Shown: piece after piece, positions 10,271 to 22,219 of the stretch
Position numbering within the stretch: position 1 is the stretch's first letter
Layout: each line of letters opens with the position of its first letter
Assembly: GCA_032622095.1 (NCBI GenBank)
Contig: CP136061.1
Span: forward strand, 13,779,287-13,843,286
Length of the DNA: 64,000 bases
Origin: Siphonodentalium dalli
Taxonomy: Eukaryota > Mollusca > Scaphopoda > Gadilida > Siphonodentaliidae
Direction: 5' to 3'
Notes under the pieces: generated by a model
The model's input: only the letters and a program-made list of their open reading frames with translations
Told to the model about the DNA's origin: nothing
The model's database searches: none
Program-made: the position numbers and the translations under genes

Positions 10271-10924
10271 TTATAAAAAGCTGTTTTGATGTAAATAATA
10301 CAAATCTGCTGACCACAAACGTTCCCTAACTGCTAAATATGACAAAACAGCCAAAATGTCCGCGCGTTTCGTTATTTTTGGGTTTAAAAAAAATGCAGAA
10401 AAACAAGTAAGAAAATGATAATTTAAATATTAGTCCGGAACCAGGTCGGTCAACCTGCGCTCCCAGGATTAAACGTCATTCATTGTTTTGTAAGGATGTC
10501 TGCTCAATCTTTTCGACGTTAACATGTGACAGTGTATGCACCGGGCAATATATGGCGGCCATTTCAGGGAGCATACATCCAGCACTCATTACATAAATTT
10601 AAAACAAAAACCCATTGTTCTTGTTTCCATGTCATATGCCTGTCATTTCATGCATAACTTGACTGTAAAAATCCAAAATGGAGGACAAAATAGAAACCAG
10701 AAGTAATAAAAAAGAATATGTTATGGTAACTTTCACCATGGGTGCCAGTTGCGCCACCATGCATGATGTTCAATCCTAATCCGATAATATTAAGTCATAA
10801 TCCGAGTTTTCAAAAATGATGACGAATATGGCAATCGGATGTCAACAATTGAATTGTTTTTTTGTTATTTCTAACTTTTTAAACTAAATCTTCAAATATC
10901 GGATACATATAGAGCCAATAAGCA
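10271..10924. other. Unannotated noncoding stretch
   Basis: AT-rich sequence with no recognisable gene or clear repeat. A GGCGGCCATTTCAGG phrase at about 10554 resembles phrases near 50355 and 50512. Confidence 0.5.
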
Positions 10925-11628
10925 GTAGTGCCCACAAAACAATGCAACTGGTGCTCCAAACTACAAATAGATTTTGTCCCGAACTACCAAAAATGAGTGT
11001 CCCGAACCATCCAACGAGTGCTCCAATCATACAACGAGTGGGTCAATCCACCCAACGATTGCCCCAACCACCAAATAGGTGTCCAAAACCATCCAGCGAG
11101 TGTTCGAAAGGAAATAAGTGTCTAATATGCACCAAATACCTCTAAAATAGTGTCCCACGATATCTGAGGAGATCCCTAAATCATACAACAGAAGTCTCAA
11201 ACCACCAACTGTCGTCTCAATCCACTCAAAGGCCCAATCAGTGAACCAATCGACAATTAGTTACTTATTCCACCACATGTGTGTCCCATATCCATATCGA
11301 CTGTCCAACCTCCCCCAATTTGTGTATCAAACCGTCCAATGGGTGTCGCAAACAATTAAGTAGGGCCACAAACCATATGCACCTGATTCCCAACCACACA
11401 GATAGTCCCACAAACCATGCAACTAGTCTCCTAACCCCCAAAATGAGCGCCACAAGCCATCCACCGAGTGTCTCAATTCATCCGATTTGTGTCGCAACCC
11501 TGCATCGATTGTTCCAAACCACAGTGCATGACAGTGCCCCAAGCAATGCAACTGGTTTTCCAAATCACATAGGTTTGATCCCAAATCACATATATTTTGT
11601 CCCAAACTACCAAAATGAATGTCCCTAA
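10925..11628 (+). repeat. Degenerate ~21-bp minisatellite, segment 1
   Basis: Units of 20-23 bp approximating GTGTCCCAAACCATCCAACGA, strongly diverged. It continues at 13245-13690 and, in opposite orientation, at 16004-16364 and 21267-21560. The breaks are precise transposon insertions. Open frames rich in P, N and H across it are artefacts of the repeat. Confidence 0.75.
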
Positions 11629-13241
11629 GGCCCGTTCCAAACGACGGATTTTTGTCGACTCGAATCTAATTGTATTAAATCCGTCGGTGATGCGTCTGCG
11701 GCCAATTTTGTTTCAGACGGACGCATCTTTGTCGTGTCGAATCTAATACATCGGTCGATTTATTTAAAGGTGTACTCCATGTTACCTTCACAAAATGGTC
11801 ACGCGTAGATATAGAGGCCTATATATACCGGTATGTTATACATATATATACTAAAATACAGTATATAAATTATGTATAAATATATGCGTGCTTGCAGCGC
11901 GAATATATGTGCATATGTATATGAGGATGTTTATAGTACATATAGTTATATAATATAATATAATAAAAATATAAAAGGCGCTACAAATAAATGTTAGATC
12001 GTGCATCCAATTGCCATATATGTGTATACCATGCATGTAAATACAGGTATACAAGAATTATTATAAATCAGAGACTACCACCCCTACCCTTATAATAAGG
12101 AATACCGGAATATATGAATTATTATAAATAAGAAGTTACCACCCCTATACCCCTCATAATAGGTAATACCGGTATATATGAATTATTATAAATAAGATCA
12201 GTGGTACCACCCCTACCCCTTATAATGAGGAATACCGGAATATATTAATTATAAATTATAAATCATAGGCTACCACCTATATATCCTTTATAATAAGGAA
12301 TACCGGTATCTATAAATTATTATAAATCATAGGCTACCATCCCTACCCCTCATACTAAGTAATACCGGTTTTTATGAATTATTATTAATCTGAGGCTACC
12401 ACCCCTACCCCTTATAATAAGGAATACCGGTATATATAAATTATTATAAATCATAGGCTACCACTCTGCCCCTTATAACAAGTAATACCTGAATATATGA
12501 ATTATTATAAATAAGAGGTTACCACCCCTTTACCCCTCATAATAAGTAATATCGATATATATGAATTATTATAAATCAGAAGTACCACCTCTGCCCCTTA
12601 TAATAAGTAATACCGGTAAATATATTAATTATTATACATCAGAGACTACCACCCCTATTCCTTACAATAAGGAATATCGGTTTATATGAATTATTATAAA
12701 TCAGTTGCTACAACCCCTACCCCTTATACCGCTATATATGGATTATTCTAAAACATTGATACTATATCCATTATAAGATGTGAGTCAGTGACATGCCATG
12801 TTCGTTGAGGAATCAAACTACCAATATAATTACAATTTGCACAATGTTACCTAAGCTATGCTTATAGATATATCTTTCTTTATGACAAAGAGAGCGTGCG
12901 ACAAATGACGTCATGTGGGTATTTCCTCAGATAAGGGGAGCCCCCTCATTATTATACCATTATCATATCATTATCATATCATTTGCATTCGTTCTTCGGC
13001 AACTTTCGGCTCTTCTCGTCACATGTATTAGATTCGAGTCGTCAAAAATCCGTCGTTTGAAACCAAGACGGATTTCAGACGCATCACCGACGAAGATTCG
13101 TCTGAATTGGACGGAGATTCGTCTGTGATGCGTCTGACACGGATCTAATTGTTTCAAACGTCGCATTTTTGACGCATTTAATACAATTGTGGGTCTGGTA
13201 TTAGATTCGAGTCGACAAAAATCCGTCGTTTGGAACGGGCC
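11629..13241. mobile_element. PIF/Harbinger-like non-autonomous element
   Basis: Perfect 42-bp terminal inverted repeats (11629-11670 and 13200-13241) beginning GGCCCGTTCCAAACGACGGA, flanked by TAA on both sides (11626-11628 and 13242-13244). A 3-bp TWA target duplication with GG-starting TIRs fits the PIF/Harbinger superfamily. The subterminal regions carry repeated GACGCATC/GATGCGTC and TCGTC motifs. No transposase or Myb-like frame is visible, so it would need a partner element for mobility. The 1613-bp interior holds a 62-bp minisatellite. Confidence 0.85.
12055..12760. repeat. ~62-bp minisatellite inside the Harbinger-like element
   Basis: Roughly 11-12 diverged units, each with GAATTATTATAAAT, a CTACCACCCCTACC block, CTTATAATAAGGAATACCGG and a TATAT stretch. 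Noncoding. Confidence 0.85.
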
Positions 13242-13244
13242 TAA

Positions 13245-13690
13245 CCGTCCAATGTGTGCTCCAAATCATACAACGAGTGGGTCAATCCATCCTATGATTG
13301 CCACAAATCACACAATGAGTGTCCCAAAACCACACAGTGAGTGCTCGAAAGGAAAAAGGTGTCTAGTATGCACCCAATACCCCACAGCTCACCAATCATG
13401 CGAGGAGAGTCCTATGTCGTATAACAGATTCATAAGCCACCAAAAGCCGACTCAATCCATTAATTGGCCCAATCAATGAGCAAATCGACAAATTAGTGTC
13501 TCATTCACCACACGTCTGTCCCATATCCACAGCGAGTGTCCAAAACCACACAAGTGGTGTCTCAAACCATCCAATGGGTGTCACAAAGCACACAGCGAGT
13601 GGCCCAAACCATAAAACTAGTAATACAAACCATATACTAACTGGTACCTCAATACATCCAAAATAGTGTACAAAACCCTGCATCGAGTAA
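13245..13690 (+). repeat. ~21-bp minisatellite, segment 2
   Basis: Continues the 10925-11628 array after the Harbinger-like insertion, same orientation and unit type, and ends exactly at the TTAA of the next insertion. Confidence 0.75.
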
Positions 13691-16003
13691 TTAACCCTTT
13701 GTGACAGGTGGTGTACTGATGCAGCATTAATGACCCTGTGCCATGCATTTTATCATGTATGCGAGTCTCTCATAGATAGTCTCGAGTATATAAGATAATG
13801 CACTGGTCTACATGGCCAAGGTATATATTGTTAGTAGGGCCCTGCGAACCTTATAATTTAGGTCGAACCGAACCTTGAAACCGAATCATCGTCTTGGTTT
13901 CGAATCGAACCGAATCTCGAACCTCGAACCCAATTACCGACCGTGTCATTGAAGAGAGTCCAAGCGACGTACTCATAATACTAGTAGCCAGTTAGAACGT
14001 ATGTGGATCATTATAATAGTACAATCAACGTGTTATATACAAATTTATCGTATACGATATAAGATAATTACATGTTGAAGAATTATTTTATATTGGAGAT
14101 GAATGACAATCCGATAAAACGTTGATTTTATGTTCCGTTTATGTCCATACATTATATTACATAACCCCGATTAAAACAAATATCCGATTATCATTCTCCG
14201 TATATACCCGCGTCCGCTCACTGAGCTTCACTCATGAAAAATCATAACTTATGACTTATTCTAACAGTAAGTGAGACAGATGTCTGATTGAATCATCGGT
14301 CAAGCTTCCAGTAGTACATATGTACAATGTAAACAACGCGACAATCAACGCATTTAACTCCTAACACACTGACAGCATGAACGCGCCACGTGGCATAGGA
14401 GCGATAACTCTATTTTAATTGATCGATTATTCCATTCAAGTTGACAAATACATTTAACTAACAAAATTGCAGACAAATATATCGCCAATGATTCGCCCAT
14501 CAGTTGGGACGCATCTACGTTCACCAGTCTAGAGGGGACATAGGATAAGCACATGTTATGGGCGTGGCGGACACTCATTGTACACACAGTTTCACAACGC
14601 AAGTATTAAATTGACTGGGTTGACTTGTTTTCAAATCTGCGCATTTTGCTTCTGTTTTTACAAGTGACTTACAATTGTTTTTATCGGAGAGTAATATCAC
14701 ACTTGTCAAGTAGTCATGCTAAGGTTCTATGATGCGGTTGGTTCCAGTGTTCGTAACCACAAATAGCTAAATTGTAGCAAGACATCAAAGCATTCGACCG
14801 ACATTCTAACTCGGCGACAACACGCGATAAAGATCAAAGCGTGCTGACGTCTTTCTCAATCACTGTAGCAATTTAAGTGTCACGCAGTCTCGTGACAAAG
14901 TGCATTGAGTAACATCATGCCAATCGTTTATGCCAAAGAGCAAAGACCACACCCTCTCTTTGGCCGTCCTGACTCCTGACCAATGTGATTGGTTGAATCC
15001 AATCGTCAATGATGAAGCTCTGCCCAAAAATACTTGTCTAATTGTAATCCTGATTCAGCCTATTTACCGAACTCAAAAAATCTACTTCGTTCTGTATTTC
15101 GACTTCATCGGAAGTTTGTCCGTGTTTATAACATGCTGTCGTCGTATTAAGTTATTAAGTACCGGTATATAATGATTTTATAATCACATGTCTATTAGTA
15201 ATTTATACATGAAATAAAACATAGTTTGGTGACAGATTGAGGTAGAAATTACTAGAAAACCAGAAAGCTTGCGTCACCACTTTCCCATTTAGCGGGAACA
15301 GAATAAATTGAATATCAAAAGATCTCTTGAAAATTCAACGTAATATAACCCAGTGACCCACCGCATAATGATCAAATTAATTATGTTCAATGTCAAGTTG
15401 TAAACATAAAATCATTGTATCATAAGCATACACGTAGATTTAGCAGAATTTTGGGTAAACAATTAACTGATAGTCATTGATAGACTAGTGATAGTATAAC
15501 CAAGAAGCAATTCAAAGTACTTTTCTGACACATGATTCAGATGAATGTTATCTGCGCGATATCACTAAATTATTTAATAAATCATTCTCACACGGTCTCG
15601 TTACACTCGTAATGCGATGGCAATAAAATGCTGTGACAAAAAGTGATTAACCCAACAATACCATGGGCCTAATTTCGAGGTATTGTGTATATGCCGACAT
15701 ATTATATATGACGTGTGTGCATCGAGGATTGAGCGTTTGCATTCAGTGATTCTCGATCGCCCAGAACTGTTTGAATTAATCATTCTGCCGGAAAAATGAA
15801 AAGGTTCGATAAAAATCGAATCCCGTCAAAGGTTTCGAACCGGACCGAATCATCACGGCGGTTTCGAACCGAACCGAACCTCGAACGGTTCGCAGGGCCC
15901 TAATTGTTAGGCCAATGCATTATAGTATTGACGACTCACATATATTCGAGAATGCATAGACACATCGCAACATTTTAAGAAGTTACAGTCATTAAAGGGT
16001 TAA
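13691..16003. mobile_element. piggyBac-like MITE, split by a hAT-like element
   Basis: TTAA at 13691-13694 and 16000-16003 bracket ends reading CCCTTTGTGACAG (left) and CCCTTTAATGACTG (right, minus strand). TTAA duplication with CCYT-type ends is the piggyBac signature. Without the inserted hAT-like element the MITE is only about 240 bp. No transposase. The terminal match beyond six bases is weak, so the assignment rests mainly on TTAA and CCCTTT. Confidence 0.65.
13835..15902. mobile_element. hAT-like non-autonomous element
   Basis: Ends TAGGGCCCTGCGAACC and, inverted, GGTTCGCAGGGCCCTA form a perfect 16-bp TIR flanked by the 8-bp direct repeat ATTGTTAG (13827-13834 and 15903-15910), the size expected of hAT. 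Subterminal zones are dense in CGAACCGAACC/GGTTCGAAACC phrases, a typical arrangement for transposase-binding repeats. The 2-kb interior shows no transposase; short frames near 14354-14602 and 15601-15783 look spurious. Confidence 0.88.
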
Positions 16004-16364
16004 TAACATCAAATGAGTGTTCCAAACTATCCAGTGGGTTAACCAAACCAAGAGACACTTTGAGGTAGTCGATGGATGATTTTGTACAATAGTTTTGTAC
16101 AATTTTGTACAACCAGTCGATGATGGGGGAAATTCTGCATGGTTTGGTATTAGGCACTAGTTTTGATGTTTTTAGACGCTCCTGGTCCTGGTGGTTTGAG
16201 GCAATCGTCATGTTACATGGGACGGCCCTTGTATGGTTATGAACACTTATTGATTAGTTTGGGACACACACGGGGTGGTTTGGGGTTCTCAATTAATGGT
16301 TTGAGACGCTCGTTTTGAAGTTTGGGACACCACGTGTATGATTTGGAACATTCTCTGGATGATA
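16004..16364 (-). repeat. ~21-bp minisatellite, segment 3 (mostly inverted)
   Basis: After one or two plus-oriented units the array switches strand (GTTTGGGACACCACGTGTATG type). It is interrupted at 16365 by the 4.9-kb element and resumes at 21267. Confidence 0.65.
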
Positions 16365-17249
16365 TAGTCCGTGGGCCAAGCAAGATATTTCTCAAATTGG
16401 CTGCACCCCACATCCAACAAAGGTTTCTATATATCAAATTAAAGGTAATCATATGGCGCATCAGATGTTGCTTGTTGTCCGTTTCAGAAAGTGTCCCAAA
16501 ATAGTTGTTTCAGGGAATACAACTCTTACCCCTAAAATAAAATTAAAATTTTCTCGAGTACAAGTGTCAGAGCATAAACAAATTATTGCAGTTATAAACT
16601 GCACATGATATCGTTTATATTAATAAGAAATGATTATAAAATGACATGAGATACACAACTAGACCAATTTATGAGCTAGTTAGAAAAACATGCGATAAAT
16701 ATTTTGAAATCGCGAAAAATTACTTTGATTTTGAAACACATTGTCACTTATAAATGGCTATAACGTGTGAACAGCATGGGCTATTGATCCGCAACATGGC
16801 TAAAACAGTTGCCCCAATGACATACCAAAACGAGTTTAATTATGGAATGCCAAGAGTATTGCTGTGAAAATCTGATATCAGTGTAAACCCCACCCCCTAA
16901 AATATAAATTTTGCAGAAAAACGAATTATGTAGTTTACACTTAGAATGCTGGATGTCAAGTTGGGTTTAGAAGGATAAACTGAAACAGTATAGAGAGTGA
17001 TGAAGGGAGTTATAAATAACGGTGTCTGAACGTGATCTAAGATTAAAATTTGAAAACTAATTGTGAAAAATGAGAAAATTTACTAATTTATGTAAAACTT
17101 ACAACATTGTGATGAAATTTTGACAGGCTATTGTATAACCTCGCGATAACACTGGTCTAGAATAAGTAAGTTCGTAAAACCTCATACGATCACCTTTCTG
17201 GCAACTATTTCGTATATTTTTCAGTTTTTACTTGAATTTTTATGGAAAG

Positions 17250-17292
<43 letters not shown>

Positions 17293-17550
17293 CAACTGAA
17301 CACATATGGCTACAAAGGCTTGTGAGTAAGACTTACGTTAAACAGAATGTTATTTTCTTATTTGTGCCACGCATGTCGTGAGAGTGATCACAACTGACAA
17401 TATATATGGCATTACATACACTCCATATTTGACAATAAGTTTAGGATGGCATCCAAAACGGCCAACAAAATCGAAGTTTCTCACACTTTCCGTAACCGAC
17501 ATGACTGAGTTCGTTATATGGGGACAAGGGAATTGTTAATCACGAGTTCA
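16365..17550 (+). repeat. Left long inverted repeat of the 4.9-kb element
   Basis: Pairs with 20320-21266. It includes the stretch about 16875-17255 that was also copied into the Helitron array, a (TA)n at 17254-17290, and ATGGCATCCAAAACGGCCAA near 17446, the broken counterpart of a coding start on the other side. Confidence 0.75.
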
Positions 17551-20319
17551 CTGGTAACCATAAACAAACCGAAGAGCCCTACTATTGCTTCATTTAATTT
17601 AACCTAATGAGTAATTGATTGTCTGGGGAATACTTGATAGAAGTCAATGTGAAAAATATTAATACAATCATCACTAACATGTGTCTTTTGCGTCAGTTTT
17701 GATAAGTCAGATAGGGATAGTTTAGATATAATTTTTTGTGAAATTGAAATTGAAATTGTGTGCCCAAATTTTCGGCCTCCAATCTCAAGTTGCCTATCTC
17801 TGATGTAAACATCTATTCAGGTGAAATATTTTATGTTAACGAAGATGTTTGCCAATAAAGAAATGACTTTTGCAGTATATAATATTGTGTTGTCAAACAG
17901 TTTTCAAGGCATGCAACTACTTCCTATTCTATAAGTTGAGTTATCACTCTGCTATTCATATGAGTCGTCAAAATTTACACTATTTCGGTTATTGTAGACA
18001 TTCTGACATACATCGTTACATGGTTAGTCTGTGATGAAACAAGATCATTTGTTAGATTCATATGAATCTTTACAGCCAAGGCTCAGTAGGCACAGTATAT
18101 CGGCAGGAAGTATAATCCGACCTTGTTTGTAGGACTCAATCAAAGAGCGACCATGTCAGGACATCGCACACCAGGCTGGGGAGTTAGTATGATGTGCCAA
18201 TAACTGGTATAGTTCACATGAATATGTGTTAATGTGATTTCTTAAGGAGTCAGTGGCTGCTGGCGGTAGAAGACGTGTTCCAGTTTTCGGTTATACAACA
18301 TAAGAACGTGTGTGTCGAATTGACGACGGTATGGCTCACTATAATATAGCCACCATGCAAACTTGGTAGGATATATAGTGTCATCGTCAACATTAATAGA
18401 TTGCACAAATTGGTACAAAATTCGCATAAAATTTTACTGCTTTTGACTATTAAGTTAAACGGCTTCATTTTATAAAATTTTGTGAATGTCGTAGCCCGTC
18501 AACGCGTGAATTGGAAGCAATGTTTCACACACATCTTGACAACACTGTCCGATATGTCGTTCACGGAAATGACACATGACCTATTTGTTTTCAGTATGAA
18601 GAATTATCCCAGCTCCTATTCAACGAGAACCATAACATTCTAGTATTTCGACATGTACGTCATGGGAATAAAAAAACAATAACTTGCTTCCGCACGAAGC
18701 ATGCTGCATTGGTTGCATGTAACAGCATACCTGTATCCGCTTCCTCGTGGTAACATACTAGCAAGATATCAGGAACTAACTCTAAGCGAACGTCGACATT
18801 CACGGACCGCATCACGTGACATTCGACCCAATGGCAAACATAATTCAGTGTTTTTGAAACAGCATGTAGATTATGCACTCGACCATTCACGAAACAATAG
18901 AAGCATGTCAAGGAGTCTTTGTTATCACCACCTGATAAATATTGGCGTTGTCTGGAACTGTGTCATGGACACAGAATATGTGAAGCCTTGCCTGAATACC
19001 AGGAATGTATTCTCGGGTTGCAAGAAAAGGGTAGCATAATAACTTATTCTGAAAAAGAAGTGCAATGTATCATACTATGCAACAACTTCAACAATCTACT
19101 AATATCAATGATGACCCATTTACATCCTTCCAATAATTTGTATGTGCTTTATGCGACAAGCCGACATGTATTCAAGTCGATGAATTACGAAAAAAGAGAA
19201 CAATAACACCAAATAAAGACTTCTGAAGCAACAATTATTTCGTGCAAACTATCAGGCAACTACTTGGCACAATAACTCGCCCATTCTGGAATGCCATGTC
19301 CTTACTACCCTATGCAACTTGGGCTCCATATATAGCCCTACGTTGTGTGGCATATATAACCATAGCCCGTCTATAATGCACGAGATACATGTTTATGGCT
19401 ATATGATAACAACACTAGGCGTAGCGATATGAGTTGTCCTTAAAGTATGTCCCTTTACCCATTGCCCGTTTGAGTGTCATGTAAATAATATTATCCCCTG
19501 GACACAGAGCGGGAATTGTCTGCACCAAGATGCACATGCATAAGAACGAATCTATAACCAACGATGAAGCAAGATTCAGGCGTAATCATGATCGGCCAGT
19601 TCACTCTCATTGTCGCTTTCATGTCTGTCGGGTTCGTAGCATAGATCAACGCCATGCTACTATTATAATCTTCGGATTGTTAACTAATCCAAATGATTTC
19701 AGATGACCCAGAATATATACCCACAAGCTAGGCAGAACCATAACAGCTAAATAGAGCCAAATTTTTTCCTAAATTTTTTACTGAACCTTTTGACATGCAG
19801 TGTATCGGATGTATCGGGAGTTCTGGTTGTCTCCCTCAATGTCTGGCTAAAATGACCCCACAACAGAAATACCGATAAAGAAAGCATAGTTACCGTGCAT
19901 GAGATATATGGGTGTATGGGATTATATGGGATTGGTTTTCCATGACGGCCATCGGTGGTCGCTATGTGAGGGGCCCGAAAGCCTACACATCAACAAAGCA
20001 TCGATGTCACTTCATCCCTATCCAAATGCAGTTATGGATCTACTGCGATGTGCAATCGGCTACAATGATTCATGCGAATTGTTGTTATTTGGCCGCCGAC
20101 ATGTCAGGATGTACTGGTGTATGAAATGTGGGGGCATCTGCATGGAATAACCGAAGTAGTACCAATTTTGACTTAAATGGCTACCCTGAGGACGAGCACA
20201 GGTTTTGGGCATTTTCGTCAATGAATTACTCATCCCAATAAATGAGTTGAGACAAGATATTAGTGTTCTTTAGTTTGTTGAGGAGCACCAGTGCATGCAT
20301 TTCTTAATGAACAATTCAT
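17551..20319. other. Interior of the 4.9-kb element
   Basis: Apart from the decayed coding fragments at 18240-18950 nothing is recognised. Frames at 19899-20150 encode no familiar motif. Confidence 0.4.
18240..18950 (-). pseudogene. Decayed transposon protein with HEEADT motif
   Basis: On the minus strand, fragments in shifting frames preserve the order seen in a widespread animal transposon-associated protein family: YLSGGDN (about 18935), then HEEADTGMLLHATNAACF with VIVF (about 18670-18740), and after several stops a stretch with GY DIHKI, KPFNLIVKSSK and PTKFAWW (about 18270-18500). In the family I recall, the motif is HEEADTR followed by a DTD-type acidic motif in a PIN/XPG-like nuclease fold; that fold is recalled, not demonstrated here. 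The expected R is G and the acidic motif is lost. Frameshifts and stops make it non-functional. It lies inside the 4.9-kb long-TIR element and is probably its own decayed gene. Confidence 0.45.
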
Positions 20320-20565
20320 TATACCCATACGACGAACCCAGTTCAATTTGTGTCGGTAAGTTTGAAAATCTTCGATGTTGGTGGCCGTTTTGGACGCCAT
20401 CTTAAAACAATTATCAAATATGAAGTGTCCGAAGCTGTTTATATCGTCAATTGTGTCTATTGTCACAAAATAAGAAAATAACTCCCGGTAAACGTGAGTC
20501 TCACTCGTCAGCCTAGCCATATGTGACCAGTTGAAATATGTATATATATATATATGGCTTTGCAC
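20260..20565 (-). pseudogene. Possible 5' coding segment of the 4.9-kb element
   Basis: An open minus-strand frame contains ATG followed by ASKTATNIEDFQTYRHKLNW. The mirrored segment in the opposite inverted repeat (near 17446) reads MASKTANKIEV and then drifts into stops. Presence in both arms suggests the start of an element gene, but no family was recognised and it does not join the 18240-18950 fragments in one frame. Confidence 0.25.
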
Positions 20566-21266
20566 AAAATTTCATCTTAGAACACGTTCGGACAATAGTG
20601 TTTATAATTCCCCTTCATCAGTCTCTACGTTGTTTCATTGTATGCCCCTAAAGCCTTCTTTACATGCGGCATTCTAAGTGTAAACTATACAAAGCATTTT
20701 TCTAAGAAAATTCTATTTTAGGGGGTGGGGTTAAGTTTATGCCCACAGCGCATATTTACAGAAATATAATTGATATTTCCATCATCCAAATTGTTTTGCT
20801 AGATCCTTGGTGAAATTTGTTAGATATGTTGCCCGTCAATAGAGCATGTGTGTCAGATGTTATAGCCAATTATATGCGACACTATTTTTCAAAATCCAAG
20901 CAATTTTCGCAATTTCAAAATATTTATCGCATTTTTTTCGAACTGCCTTATACAATGGTCCAGCGTTGTGTCACATGTTGTTTTATGGTGATCTATAATT
21001 AATATAAACGATGTCTTGTTCACTTTATATCCGCAGTCATTTTTCTATACGCTGACACTTGTACTCGAAGAAATTTTTATTTTATTTTAGCGATAGGAGT
21101 TGTCTTCCCTGAAAAAAATATACTTTGGGACACATTCTGAAGCGGGCAACAGCACAGTCGGATGCGACATATAATGAACTTTAATTTGATATATAAAAAC
21201 CTTTGTTGGAGGGGGGTGCAGCCATCTTCTAAACAAGAGGCTTTATGAGAATTGGCCCACGGACTA
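20320..21266 (-). repeat. Right long inverted repeat of the 4.9-kb element
   Basis: Reverse-complement similarity to 16365-17550, including the GGTGGGGTT/GTGTAAAC segment at about 20570-20745 and the terminal block at about 21040-21266. Confidence 0.75.
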
Positions 21267-21560
21267 ATATATGTCAATCGTGGGATGGTTTGGATTACTC
21301 ATTAGGGCGTGTTTGGACACCATTTTGATGGTATGCGTTCGGGACAATGGTTAGCAAATTTGGGACGCCCGTACAATGAACTGGGTTGATTTGCTATACT
21401 ATATTAATTAGGATGGTGGTTTTAGACGTCCGTGTCGTGGATTTAAGCTCCTTAGATGACGTGATGAAGTGGTTTTGGATACTCAGTGGTTATATTTGGA
21501 TACAAGTTTGGTTGCTTTTGACACTCGAAATTGTGTTCTAAATCTATTTTAATTTGATGG
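21267..21560 (-). repeat. ~21-bp minisatellite, segment 4
   Basis: GTTTGGGACGCCCGTACAATG-type units continue the array interrupted at 16364. Confidence 0.65.
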
Positions 21561-21870
21561 ACACTGAATGCCCAAATCCTCGTGATATGGCGGCTCATTA
21601 TTATCAGATATCTATTTAACATGGTATATTTTTTTTCTTAAAGAATGGAAACTATCTGGTAAAATGTGGCGACATTTTCCCAATTTGACCACTTCGGGAC
21701 ATCCTTTTGTCCGCTATTTTGGATTTTGTAATGACAAAAATACTAATTTGTTTTTGTTGCATGTTTCTGCCATCTTTATAACATAAAATTAAATTCCATG
21801 CATTGTATTTAAGTTTATATTCCACAATGAACGAAATATCTGACAATAAAGCCATACATGTAAATGAACT

Positions 21871-21981
21871 ATGAAATGTTACTACACTATTGATTCAGAC
21901 CAAGAATCATACAGAGCTAAGCTTCAGGACTTCTACAACGAAATTCAGATAAACTTGCCAGGTAAATTTGACAGCGTGTGA
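21871..21981 (+). CDS. Candidate 36-codon frame or 5' exon (copy A)
   Basis: ATG at 21871 opens a frame with balanced composition (MKCYYTIDSDQESYRAKLQD and onward) to TGA at 21979-21981. CCAG followed by GTAAAT at 21961/21962 is a good splice donor, so it might be a 91-nt first coding exon. The same frame is unchanged in copy B at 24984, but the surrounding DNA is also nearly unchanged, so this is not evidence of selection. No family recognised. Confidence 0.2.
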   Translation: MKCYYTIDSDQESYRAKLQDFYNEIQINLPGKFDSV

Positions 21982-22219
21982 ACGTGTGGGGTCCATAACA
22001 TTTTATTGTTTCATAAGTTTCGTTTCGCCGGGTGATTTCGTTTTGTTTACCATTCGGTCTGTGAACAATGGTGAGAGTGGAGTTAGTATTACATTTTAGA
22101 AGAGATACTCATCTGTGCGTTTGGCAGTGCAGATATAACTATTTTTCGGGTTTTGTTTGGGTACGTTAATTCAAACCAACCATCCCCTTCTTAACACACG
22201 TCCCCAGAACAAACATTTA

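Larger units (their letters stand above)
16365..21266. mobile_element. 4.9-kb DNA element with ~1-kb terminal inverted repeats
   Basis: The left end TAGTCCGTGGGCCAA and the right end, read on the minus strand, are the same. The inverted similarity continues for roughly 1.2 kb on the left (to about 17550) and 0.95 kb on the right (from about 20320), by eye about 80% identical, so the insertion is old. ATA (or TA) flanks both ends, a possible short target duplication. The minisatellite resumes on the far side, which proves an insertion. The interior contains a decayed minus-strand coding region (18240-18950). Superfamily not assigned. Confidence 0.75.

Noticed and set aside
10942-11628. Frames rich in P, N, H and S on the plus strand (67 and 115 codons)
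   Set aside because: They translate the ~21-bp minisatellite, whose unit is near a multiple of three and stays open by chance.
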